Positions 25,101 through 35,673 of a DNA stretch of 64,000 nucleotides are shown in pieces; positions within the stretch are counted from its first letter, which is position 1, and each line of letters starts with the position of its first letter. The stretch is from assembly GCA_032358165.1 (NCBI GenBank), contig JAALGY010000019.1, positions 1,488,001 to 1,552,000 of the forward strand, in the 5' to 3' direction. A program made the position numbers and the translations under genes. The notes under the pieces are model-generated. The model saw only the letters and a program-made list of their open reading frames with translations, was not told where the DNA came from and did no database searches. Source of the stretch: Diplosphaera chodatii. Its lineage: Eukaryota; Chlorophyta; Trebouxiophyceae; Prasiolales; Stichococcaceae.

Positions 25101-27191
25101 ATGCTATGGCATGCTATCCTGCAGCCTGGCGGACCTGTTTAAGCGCTCAGAGGTGTACTTCCCATCGATGCGACGTGCGGTGGTTATTGCCCTGGACTGT
25201 GCCAAGGGCATGTCGTACCTGCACTGCCACAAGTGCGTGACACTCTGACACCTGTGCGGGCGCCAGCCATCCAGTTGCTGCAGATGTGCTTTTGTTGCAA
25301 ATGATCATCATTGCACACAACTTGGCTCGCCCTCAGCCGGCCAGCGCAAACGCTCTACAAGCCGCTGCCATGGTCCTGACAGACAAACCTGCGGTCCGTG
25401 CAGCAAGCACATCATCGTGCATCGGGACCTGAAGCCGGCCAACCTGATGCTGGGCGGCATCCCGCATGACACCGGGACCCGGGAGATGGCGGCCAAGGTA
25501 ACGACATACCATGCGCCGCAATGTCAGGCCACCGTTTGGGACCTGAGGAGCATGCACGATCTGCCAGTGGTCGGTACACTGGCTCAGTCATGCAGATATG
25601 GTACCGTCGTTGATGCTATTGCAGGAGGGGGTGGTGAAGATTGCCGACTTCGGGCTGTCGCGGTCGCTGGCCATCATGCAGCACCGCCGCCCCCTCGGCG
25701 AGTCCGTGGGCGCCGGCAAGCGGGTGCGCAGCCGGCTGGGCCCCAACCCCACCATCTCCTACCCACGCTGCCCCAACATGCAGCGCTTTGCAGCGGGGTT
25801 GACCTCATCAGCAAGGGCTGCGTGCTCTACTGCACACAGTGTGCCAATGCTGCCTCAGCTGCGTTTGTCAGCCAGTCGACTGCTCGCACAGCAGCCATGT
25901 GGCTGTGTGCAGGCGGGCGACGAGGCGGTGCAGGCGCTCAACAAGTCGTCCCCCGGCGGCGGCTTCCTGTCGGTGAGCTCCCTGAATACATGTTGTGCAT
26001 AGAATCGGGACATCCCTGGCGGATGTACCCTGCCGCATTTTGCGATGTCAGTCCCTGGCATACCGGTGCTAACATGTGATGTACTTGAGGATGTTATGAA
26101 AGTCAAGGAGGTGCAGCATTGCAGACGGCGGGTGGCAACGTTGCCACTCCCAACCGCAGAGCGAGAACGGGGGCAGCCACAGCCACAGCCACAGCCGCAG
26201 CATCCGCCTCAGCCTGCAGCGGGCGGCCAGCCGGCGGTATGACATGACGGGCGAGACGGGCAGCTACCGCTACATGGCGCCCGAGGTCTTCCGGCACGAG
26301 CCGTACAACAGCAAAGTGGTGAGATGTGTCAGCTGCGCTGCGCTTCCATGGTTGTTCGTGTGTGTCAAGCCTGGTGCTGACATCAGGTGGCGCACAGGCC
26401 AAGTGCCGTTCCCATAGCACTTGAGGGGTTGGGTCTACCTGAATAAACACTGCTGAGTGATCATCTGCAGCAGCCAAAGAGTAGCTGCAGTGATACTTCA
26501 ACCATGAATGTGGCGGTCTGGGCTGATGATGAGCTGAGGGCTTTGCACCATTTCTCCAGGATGTGTATGCATACGCGATGATCTGCTATGAGCTCTTCAG
26601 CGGCCGCAAGCCCTTTGGTCAGATCCACCCGATCGAGGCGGCGCGGCGGGCTTCGCTCGACAATGCGCGCCCGCAGTGGACGCCCAACCACATCAACAAG
26701 TGCGCTCCCAAGGGTGTTGAGTGTGTGACCTCAGCGCATGATGTGCATTGTGCACATGTCTTGAAGTATTGACATTCGCCTGGCCCATGCATCAGGGCTG
26801 CAAGGCATAATGTGTCTTTCAACCGACAGGTTTGGCACCAGGATACCAGAGCAGCTGGTGCAGCTGGTTGAGCAGTGCTGGTCGCCTGACTTCGAGGACC
26901 GCCCAGAGGTACTGCCACACCTTTGAGTTGCGTGCTGCCGGTCGCCCGCACAGCATCATGCCTGTGCATTGTGCTCCTGCCTTCGATATGCCACTGGCAC
27001 TACAGAACGGGGCAGAGGCACACTAGGGTCGTTGCATGCAACAAAGCGTTCTGCTTTGCTGAAGTTGATTTGTCCTGGTGCAGTTCCCAGCCATCATCAT
27101 GCGGCTTGAGGCAGTATTGAAGGAACTGCCTGACGAGCGGCTGAACCCTGCTTCAGTACCCACGCCACATCGCTGCTGCGCCGTGCAGTGA
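22128..27191 (+). CDS. ankyrin-repeat Raf-like protein kinase
   Basis: Plant-type TKL kinase with N-terminal ankyrin repeats (integrin-linked-kinase-like or Raf-like MAPKKK group C class), a cytosolic Ser/Thr kinase. Eighteen exons join in phase from ATG 22128 to TGA 27191. They begin 22128-22331, 22506-22805, 22921-23037 and 23217-23324; kinase exons start at 24323 and the last is 27084-27191. Residues 1-245 are disordered and Ala/Pro/Gln-rich. Ankyrin repeats follow (TPLHLAAAEG, RFGRTPLEDA, HGEVVNLLVTSGG). Kinase landmarks: GQGEFGAV, VAVKIL, HRDLKPANLML, DFGLS, GSYRYMAPEVF, DVYAYAMICYELFSG, CWSPDFEDRPE, so it should be active. Between DFG and APE about 80 residues intervene, much longer than usual, and include a Ser/His repeat. 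The exon ending at 24946 uses a GC donor. Confidence 0.9.
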
Positions 27192-28207
27192 TGCTCTTAC
27201 GCAAGGCACGCAGACAGCAAGCAGCAGATTTGCGGCCGCATGCGCGGCTGGAGGCTGAAATGTCATGCGCTACTGGAATGAGATGGCCTGCTTGAAATCC
27301 ACCGGCATCCTTGGTGGCATCACAGCGCAGCCTGCGGCATAGTGTGTCTGGGCAACTATTGATTACAAGCAGTCCATCATTGCGCAGGAACACACGGCTC
27401 CCAAATACATGTGGCAATGAACATTCACTCAGTTTGAACATGGCTGCGGAAATTGCCTGCGCTTAGGGAGTGTGCCTCAACTGCTTAATTGCACAGCATG
27501 GTGGTGATCGACCATGTCCTGATGACGTGTGTCATCAGCGTTTGTACATATATGTAGGTGTTGTCAGGTACTAAGGCTACTCCACACCCTTTGACATTGC
27601 ATCGGTAGAAGGGACCACCAGACAGAACACGGGTCAGCACTCAGCCACTCACCACCTCTAAACCCTCCTTCAAATGGCCCCGCCGTGTCACACTCGTGCA
27701 GGACTACTGCACCATTTACCAAGAACGGGTTCCTAAGCTGACCTACTGTTGTTGGCCTTCCGATATACGATAGATCTGCTGACGTGCACACGGCATGGGC
27801 CATTGTTTGCATGTGTTTAGTCGCAAAACTCCAAGTTTTCGACTCCTTAAGAGGCTGAACATGTGACGTATCCATTCACTGGCTTTTGTGCGGATCAAGA
27901 AATGATCTGAGCAGTTTGCAGGTACAGATGTCCTCCAGCGGCATGCTATCAACAACAGTGGGGCTGCAGGGCGTTCGTTTCAGTCTCTCGCCGCACGTTA
28001 GTCAACCACAAATTCTCTGTTGGCGATCGGCGGGATCAGTGGAATCTCGTAGGCACAGGAGGCATCGTTCAGCCAGTAGCTGGCCATGCCGAGCAGCTGT
28101 GACGCCACTGGACACCACGAGCGTCGATCATGATTCGCCACAGGTAAAGGCTCGGCGCGCAGATCATATCAACCCGGAGCTACATGTTCACTGGACCGGT
28201 GGTTTCC
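27192..28207. other. intergenic between two plus-strand genes
   Basis: This stretch holds the kinase 3' UTR and the promoter of the acyltransferase. A plus-strand frame from ATG at about 27929 (MSSSGMLSTTVGLQG) could be an upstream exon of the acyltransferase gene, but no phase-consistent join was found. No repeats or RNA genes were seen. Confidence 0.35.
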
Positions 28208-30190
28208 ATGGCGACTGATGAGTCATCACATGCTTGTCCAGCGCTGCGTGTAGACTCCATGCACTTAGTGGTACTGCTGGCCCGCAACAGACATCAGACG
28301 ACGAGGCGGCTCTGCCCGACCGGGACCGACACCCCGATCATGGCACGGTCGCCCGCCGTGCGCTTGACAGCAGCCGCCATGCCACCAGCCTGCAAACAGC
28401 AGTCCAACTGCACCAGAGCCACAATCAGCGGGGCGAGCATGCCGGTCGTGCACAGCCTGATGCGCAGCACCTGCAGCAGCAGCAGCAGCAGCAGGGCAGC
28501 CAGCGTCATCAGCAGAACGGTGCCTCAGCCGCTGTGGCACCGGCCCCAGCCACACGGAGCATCGATGCCTTGCAGTTGTTTCCCAGTCGACACGTGCCAC
28601 GGTGGTCGCCGCTGCTGCTGGCCTACTTCCCGATAGGTGTTTGAGGATAGCCCGTTGAGTGGGTGTATGTTTGTGACTTACCTGAAACGTGCTGTTGTTG
28701 ACCGGTCGATACACTTTGTGGAACCGCTCTCACCATGTCTGTAGGCTGTGTGTTGGGCGTATTGCGCATGGCAACATGGATAGTGCTCCTAGCGGTGGAC
28801 TCCGAGCTGCTGACGAACAACGACACCATGATCCGAGGTGTGTGGTGCAGCCTACATGCGGCCGCAATGGCTGGCCAAATGGCAGATCAGCAGGCTTGAT
28901 GTTCTACATCGAGTGATCGGCACAGTCAACGTCCTGCTGCGGCTGCTGCAGTGCTGTACACGCTGCTGGGCATCAGGGTGCACTGGCACGGCTCGCAGCA
29001 CCTGCCCACGGAGCGCCATGTGATTGTCAGCAACCATGTCTCGGTGCGCTTAAGCCCTGAGCGTGGCACCTGCATATCCCAGATAGAGGCACGAACCATG
29101 TTTTGGCACCTGCGGCACCTAGTCTGCATGCCTGCACCTTTGCATCGCCGATGGCTGCTGGCGCTGCTGGCAGGTGGGGGACCTGATGGTGCTGTATGCG
29201 CGGCCGCGCAGCTATGTGCACCTCATCACGAGCCGCCTGCCCAGGCGCATCACCCAGGTGCCAACGTTTGCCCGCTGCTCATATGGCGGCTGAACCCAGT
29301 TTGAGGGAGTGCAACAGGCAATGAGCAGGGTCCACTTGCTGCAAGGACCAACTTGCAGGGTTCCTGCCATACAGGCGCGCCACCACAGGGTGAAGCTGCG
29401 GCATGCGTCAGGCGAGACCTACTGCCGGCTAGCAGATGAGGGGCCAGATGCGGACCCCATCCATCTGTACCCAGGTGCTGCTGGCTGCTGGCGTGAGTTT
29501 GGCCTCCCGACGCGCTACTGAGCATTCGGATGGACATGGATGCCAAGCGACAATGGAGACGCCCCTCTGGTCTGCAATGCAGAGGGCGGGATGACAAGCG
29601 GCAGCGGCATGATGCGCTTCTCCCGCGGCTTCATGCGCTTTGGCAAGGGCCTGCCAATTGTGCCGGCAGCACAGCGGGCCACCCCCGCTTTCGGCATCTC
29701 GACGCACACGCTGACGTCATCCTTTGCCGCGAACATGTTCTGGTTTTGCTTCGCACCGTGGGTCGACCTGGACGTCACTGTGCTCCCGCCGATGCAGCCG
29801 CAAGAGGCATGCTCCTCACACCCTCAGTGCAGCAATTGCAGGAACACACAAGGATGTCAACATCAGCCTACTCACACATGCTTGAAGGTTATGTTTGTCT
29901 CGTCTGTGCACCCCTGTAAACAACAAACAACAGGGTTGCATTTTGTGCGCATCTGAGGTTCACCGGGCTTCATCAACAGTGCTAAGTTACAATCGCTGAA
30001 GTCCGCTCGCATGAGGAGTTGCAGCAGCTGTGGACCGTTCGCACACCTTGATGAGGGCTTGATGTTGGATGTGCAGGGAGAGGGCAATGGGTACTTTGTC
30101 GACAGGGTGCAGCGCGCCATCGCAGATGAGCTGGACGTGCCCATCATTGACATGACGCTGCAACAGAAGCACAAGCTGAGCCAGCGCTGA
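28208..30190 (+). CDS. PlsC-family acyltransferase, AUP1-like
   Basis: Membrane-anchored 1-acylglycerol-phosphate acyltransferase-fold protein related to AUP1, an ER and lipid-droplet protein. Exons 28745-28837, 28952-29043, 29174-29257, 29300-29474, 29583-29806 and 30077-30190 join in phase after an exon ending at 28636. A hydrophobic hairpin (LLLAYFPIGCVLGVLRMATW) precedes the catalytic block. Motif I is SNHVSVGD, split by an intron but keeping HX4D. Motif III is YPEGGMTSGSGMMRFSRG. The end, GYFVDRVQRAIADELDV then a basic tail, matches the region before the CUE domain of AUP1; no CUE domain is present. The intron after 29806 uses a GC donor. The 5' end is tentative: ATG 28208 (MATDESSHACPAL) joined to a Gln-rich exon by a 50-nt intron is the best model. 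Confidence 0.72.
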
Positions 30191-30622
30191 TCTGCAACGG
30201 CAACTATGGCCGTGCCACCACATTGCCAGCAGTGGTCGTAAGAAGAAACTCAGGCAGTTGGTGGTAGGGATGGGGGTGCGTGCTGCACACACGTGTGGCG
30301 CCAGCATCTGCAGGCGTGGGCACCCTAGAGGGCAACGAAACCAACCCGTTCACTGCGTCAATGATTTTTGAGCTTGCGTCCTGTAAGCAGCCTGTTGATG
30401 TTATCTGGGCAGTTTTGATGGGTGTTCAGTGACCAGACGATACCAGGACCTACGATTTTGATGTGCATTGCACAGTTGGTCGGTAACAGCCACCTGCATA
30501 ACTAGGGGTTTTGACCATCAGGTTGGAGGGTCGTTACACGGAATGTTGTCTGATCCTGCGGTTGCATGGCTTTCAAACAGCTGTCACGCTGACAATGATT
30601 CTGTTTTCATTCACGTGGGCTG
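30191..30622. other. intergenic, two convergent 3' UTRs
   Basis: The acyltransferase stop (+) and the stop of the membrane-protein gene (-) face each other across about 430 nt. No frame with recognisable content was seen. A TGTAAG at about 30382 resembles the algal poly(A) signal for the plus-strand gene. Confidence 0.4.
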
Positions 30623-33600
30623 TCACCGCTGTTGCCGCTGCAGGGCCTCCTGCACCGCCATGGCCTGGGCAACCTCGTAGTTGCTGATGTCATCGCTGTC
30701 GCTGCCCTCATTGTCAGCGTCATGTGAGAAACCCCCCTGCTCTGGCAGAATGCTGCCTGGCTGTCCCCTGCCTGCATAGTCATTGGATGCAGTAAGTGAC
30801 TACCCATTTCCTCCCTAAGAAGAATTCAAGCAACACTGCCCACGCAGAAAGGTCTGTGGTGTTGGCTAGCTTAAGCTGCCGTGGGTGCGTTGCATGTATT
30901 TTGTGTAATGCAGCTGTCCGACGACTGTCATGGTCAAGCAGGATGTGTGTCGGCAGCAGTGCGCCATTATGGCTGCCCACCTCCGAGCAGGTCATCGACA
31001 ATGCTTCCGCCTTCTGCTGCTTCCCGCCGCCGCCGCGCTCGCCGCTGCGCACGGGCGATCTGCAGCGCCGCTACCAGCAGCATCGCCACGGTCACCAGCG
31101 GCCGACTCCATGCCTGCAAAGCCAGGTTGCAAGCAGAGCTTGTGGGATGGTTGACGCACTTGCTTCATGTGTCTCAGACTCAAAGCCCGCCTGTGGTCCT
31201 GGCAAGTCTTCACGTTTGAGCGGCTGCACATCCTCGTTGATGATGATCCAGTACCAAGGCTGACCTCGAACCAGGAGAAGTCTGGCTCGTGCTCAAAGTG
31301 CAGCAGCGCCGGCTTGTACGTCACGACCACGCCGGACCCGAGGCCCAGCGCTATGGGTCCATTGCGGCCGGCTGACAGGAGTGGCGCCGCCTTGCTGGGT
31401 GCCTGCAGCTGGCATGACTTGGTGAAGCGCCCTACCACCCAATCTCAGCGAGACATAGTTGCCTTACCATGATCGAAATGCATGCCGGGCTGATGCTGGC
31501 GAAAGTCATCCACGGCTGTGGCGCTGCCGATCAGTTGCCCTCACTACGATCATCTGCTGTTGGACACACACCAGGATGTGGCACCTTCATCAGTCAAGCA
31601 GCCAAATGGACGTGCCTGCATGCGGAGCGCAGCCATGATGATGTGGAGGGTGTCTGCAAACAGCTGCACCGGCCCTGCAGCGGGCACCGACACGTCGAAC
31701 ACCGCCACCCGCGCGGCGCTGGCCACCACCACATGCTGCGCCAGCGCCGCCATGCTGACGCCCGCCTGCAGCGTCGCCGGCGGCCCGACACTCGCCGGCA
31801 CGCTGTGCCGCACCTGAGGGGCGAATGGGGATGAGGGTTTAGGGTTTAAGGCATGTCCATGTCATGTGGATGGACACCCACATCCAGCTGCAGCGATCCA
31901 TGTTGTTATTGATACATTATTACCATGCAGCACTAGTGAGGTGCACATGCTGCTCATTCAAGGTGTGGTGTGATCCAGCAGACGGGGATCTTCCTCGCGT
32001 TGGAGAGAGCTGTTTGGCCTCCAGAGATTTTGCCACGGTGGAAGGCGAAGTGGCGGCGGGCGCAGGGACGACCACGTCGGCTGCACGGCTGCGCGCACTG
32101 ACAAAGGGGCCTGCCTCCCGCGCACCTGGCAGTTCTGGAAGGTCTTGGCGTGCCCGAGGCTGAGCCACAGCAGCTGCCCGTCCCGCGTCGCGCCGTACGC
32201 CCGCACCGGCTGCCGCACGTCAAACGCCGCCGCCGCCAGCACCGGCTGCCCCTCACCTCCCAGCCCGCTGCATGCCTGCGCATGAGACCAGTGCTGCTGT
32301 CAGTCCAGCCTTGGAGGGAATGTTGACAGATGCTGGTTGGCTGTGGCTGTTCCAGGCAAGGGAGGCCCCTGCATGAGCCAAGCCTACGCTGCGCCACAGG
32401 ACCCTTGCTGGCCTCGCCGCCAGGGCCTTTAAACCCTACAACCTGCGGGATTCCCAGCCTGATATAGCAGGGGCATCATGTCTGGCTGTCGGCGACATAC
32501 TCCGAGCAGTGCCAACGCCCACCCTGAGGCGGACGACTGGTTGCGGCGCCCCCGGGGCCGCGTGCGTCAGCAGCACGGCGCCGCCGGCGGGCGTGAGCAT
32601 CGTGATGCTGGCCTCGCTCCAGCGGGCCGCCAGCACCGGCGCCGGGCACCGCCCCCACTGCAGCAGCCGCCCTGCACATGCGACTGATTGTCTGCACATC
32701 TGGCGGTCATCCGAGCCGCACGGCACAGCAGCAACAGTGGAGTTCCCCACACAATGGTTCTTGGGTGCGGCAAGGCCAAGGCGAGGAAGGAAGCATTGAC
32801 TGAAGGCCTGTATTTGTGCGGTACAGCCCGTCGAATCAGGCAGTGCTTACCGTCCTCCCGCCACACGGCAATGCCGCCACCGCGCCAGATCGCAGCAAAG
32901 CGCCACTCGCGGCCATTCTTCAGTGTCAGAAGCTGCTGCACGGCAGCAGGGTTCCCCGCTGCCTGTCCAGCTGGCGGGGCGGGCGCCGCCGCCGCCCTAG
33001 CTGCCGGGCCCCCTGGCGATGCAGGTGCATCAACCCGCTCCTGCTCCCCGCTGCCGTCGCCACCACCACCGCTGTCTGCCGCCCCGCAGCCGCCGCCGCC
33101 CTCTGCCGTGCACTGCCCGGCGCCCTGCTGCAGCACGCCCGGCGGCAGCAGGATTGCGTGTGCCGCATGCACCGCCGCCACCTCGTAGCTGACGACCATC
33201 GCATGGGCGCGGCCGCTGGGCGCCTCATCATCCTCAGCTGGCCTGCAGACTTTGACTTCACGCTGACATGCACTTGTGTGGGTACTTTTCTGCAGTGTTT
33301 ATCGGCTGCTGCTGCAGCCTGACATGTGACAACATCACTTCAAGCGCCTGCGGAAGGTGCATCAGATTGGGCTACTAGCTGCCAGTGCCATGACATGTTG
33401 GTGCACATATGAAATGGCCTACTTGGCCACTCGCAGCTCGATGATGTGCTCGCGCACAGTGCCGTCAGCATGGCCGCTCAGCAGCGTGGTGGCATTGTGC
33501 CGCGACGGGATTGCCGCCAGTGCTGTGACCTCCCCGCCTCCTGGCCATCCCACACAGCCGTGAACAGTCAGCGGCAGAACAGGATGACTCGCTGGCCAGA

Positions 33601-34710
33601 TAGCTTGCCAGACTGTGCCATCGACTAGCAGGATTGTCAGCAGCTGCTGAGAGCCCTTGAGAAAAGGAACCTTAAACAATTGCGGACGTCATGCTGTGCA
33701 CTCTGATCACCCGAGCTGAACTCGGCCAGCATCTCGCCGGTGGGCCGAAGCAGCGTCAGCCGACCCGTGGTGTCCCCGGTGACGAGAGTCGGCTGCACGC
33801 GCCGCCCAGGCCGCAGGAACAGCAGCTCCTGCAGGCGTTGGAGGCGGGGTTGCCAAGGTGCTGTGGGGTTTCCGATGGCATGCGCCTCTCGGGGTCAGGT
33901 GCGCTGCCTAAAGGTGCCACGGAAGTCCCTTCAGAAAGCCGTGCAGTAGCATACATTGTTGGGCGAGAGCAGCGATGCCAAGCTGTCTTCGGAGCCATAA
34001 GCCAGCAGGGTGGGCTGCATAAGGAGACACCTGAACGGTCACTGCAGCATCAGAGCCAATGCCCGCCAGCAGCTGCATGTGATGGTCCCACCCCTTGCGC
34101 CGCAGCACGAATGTGCGCGCGAATTGTGGTCCGTTTGCCTCGGTTGTGGTGTAGCTGGTGCCTATGTGGAGCTTCATCGGTATGTTGGTAAGATGGCAGG
34201 CTTACTAACGAGTTTGCCACGGCACTGTGATGCAAACACGACAGCCTGGCACCACCGAATGTGCACCACCGTGCTGGACACACCTGACTGGAAGTGCTTA
34301 AGCGGTGTGGCGGCGGCGGAGTCCAGCGCAGCGTTGACTGCTGCCCTGTACTGTTCGTCTCCGGAAGGCCGGGCGGACCGCTTTACAATGTTCAGCGATG
34401 GTTCGCCGCCATCGTTGGCCTGCTGTGCAGCGGCAAGGTACGCTCCGTCTGCAAAAGGATCCTTGCCGTCCTCTGTGCCATACCAGGTTTGCCTGAACCC
34501 TGATTCCTCATCTGTGGGACAGCCGTCCTGCCCTGGCGCATTGCATGCTGGGCCTTCCCGCTTGATGCCAGGGTACAGCTTCTGCATCTCCTCCCAGCTG
34601 GGCCTTGCTGGCTTTCCAGACGTCTCTGCACATCCTGCGGTGTGCAGCACGGGACCGACCAGCAGCATGCCAATCAGCAGCAAGGCGCTGCGCATGTGAT
34701 CTGCTGACAT
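30623..34710 (-). CDS. type I membrane protein with beta-propeller-like ectodomain
   Basis: Family not recognised. ATG 34710 (or in-frame 34695) starts a signal peptide, MRSALLLIGMLLVG, followed by a lumenal or extracellular region. Exons 34284-34710, 34031-34161, 33955-34014, 33711-33828, about 33431-33660, 32851-33220, 32523-32671, 32126-32275, 31616-31813, 31265-31402, 30981-31113 and 30623-30771 give roughly 750 residues. Repeated blade-like units are visible (TLVTGDTTGRLTLLRPTGE, TLLSGHADGTVREHI, IWRGGGIAVWREDGRLLQW, YGATRDGQLLWLSLG), typical of WD40 or quinoprotein propellers. One membrane helix, LVTVAMLLVAALQIA, lies in exon 11. A basic stop-transfer (RAQRRARRRR) and an acidic cytosolic tail (DADNEGSDSDD) ending EALQRQQR follow. 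The junctions around exon 5 did not resolve in phase. Possible role: ER or cell-surface receptor or chaperone; this is inference only. Confidence 0.68.
31834..31850. promoter_or_regulatory. telomere-like TTTAGGG motif (telo-box) in an intron
   Basis: The sequence GAGGGTTTAGGGTTTAAG holds one full and two partial copies of the plant-type telomere unit TTTAGGG; its reverse complement contains the AAACCCTA telo-box known from plant promoters. It lies in the intron between exons 8 and 9 of the membrane-protein gene. It is two copies at most, so chance is possible. Confidence 0.4.
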
Positions 34711-35673
34711 GTTGAAGGCGGTGCGACCATCAGGAGTGCCTGACCCGCTCCGACATGCTTGCGATGCCAGCTCACTGTATGTTCATGTGTTTGAGCGCAT
34801 GTGTATGCTGCTACAGCCCCTCTCTGAGGCCTTCCACATTGGGCTCAGATGTGTGGCAATTCCTGCGCACCCTTCCCGGCAATACATGAGACAGACTACG
34901 TTACGTCTACGGGTCATCCAGCGCCCAGACGCCGAAACGCGTCTCCCGCAGAGTCGCAAGCGTGCCATTGTATCTAGTGGCTTCGTGCAGCGACATCGAT
35001 TGCGGTTTGAACCGTTGCATGGCATCGCCTTGACCTGGAAGAAACCTACAATTGCTTGGGGGGGTCCATGCCAGCTGTGTTATGCAGGGTGCGCCTGTAA
35101 TCACGCCGCGGCTTGCCTGAAGCTACCAGCTGACGTTGACGCGCTGCAGCGACTTTGAGACAGTCACACTAGTGAGCGGCTGACCCCCCACACGGTTTGC
35201 CACACTACGCGTGCATGTTCCCCCCATCCCGTTTGGGGCCTGCGGTTGCCCGGGACGTCGTGGCTCAGCGCTACCATCGCAAACCGTAACCTACACCTTT
35301 GTCGTTGGCCATTTGAGAGTTCCATGTGCTCAGCTGCACCAGTGACGTTAGTCACGCACGACGCCTGCTTCGACATGCAACATACGCCATCAGCCTGAGT
35401 CCGTGCCAGAGGCTTTTCCTGCTCGGGCGCCGGACAACGTACCGCCATAGCAAAGGTTCCAGAACGAGACTGCAGATCGCTCGGCGTTTGCCCACAAGAA
35501 AGGATTGGAAAGCGCAGGGTCATGCTGTTCTGTATGAGGCACAGTAGGTGGCCGTGGCGGTGTGGTAGACATCGTGCAGTGTAGCTGCTACATAAAGCAC
35601 ACAGAGCAGCGATTCTCCTTGACAGCCGTGATGTTATTGATGCGGCGCCGTGCATTGTATGCAGGTAGCAGTC
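34711..35673. other. intergenic, divergent promoter region
   Basis: About 960 nt lie between the membrane-protein start (-) and the esterase start (+), which diverge. Frames on both strands are under 165 codons, rich in Arg/Cys and lack splice context or domains. The region should contain both promoters. Confidence 0.4.

Noticed and set aside
28265..28714. Minus-strand hydrophobic Leu-run frame
   Set aside because: It is the antisense of the CAG/Gln-rich exon of the acyltransferase gene.
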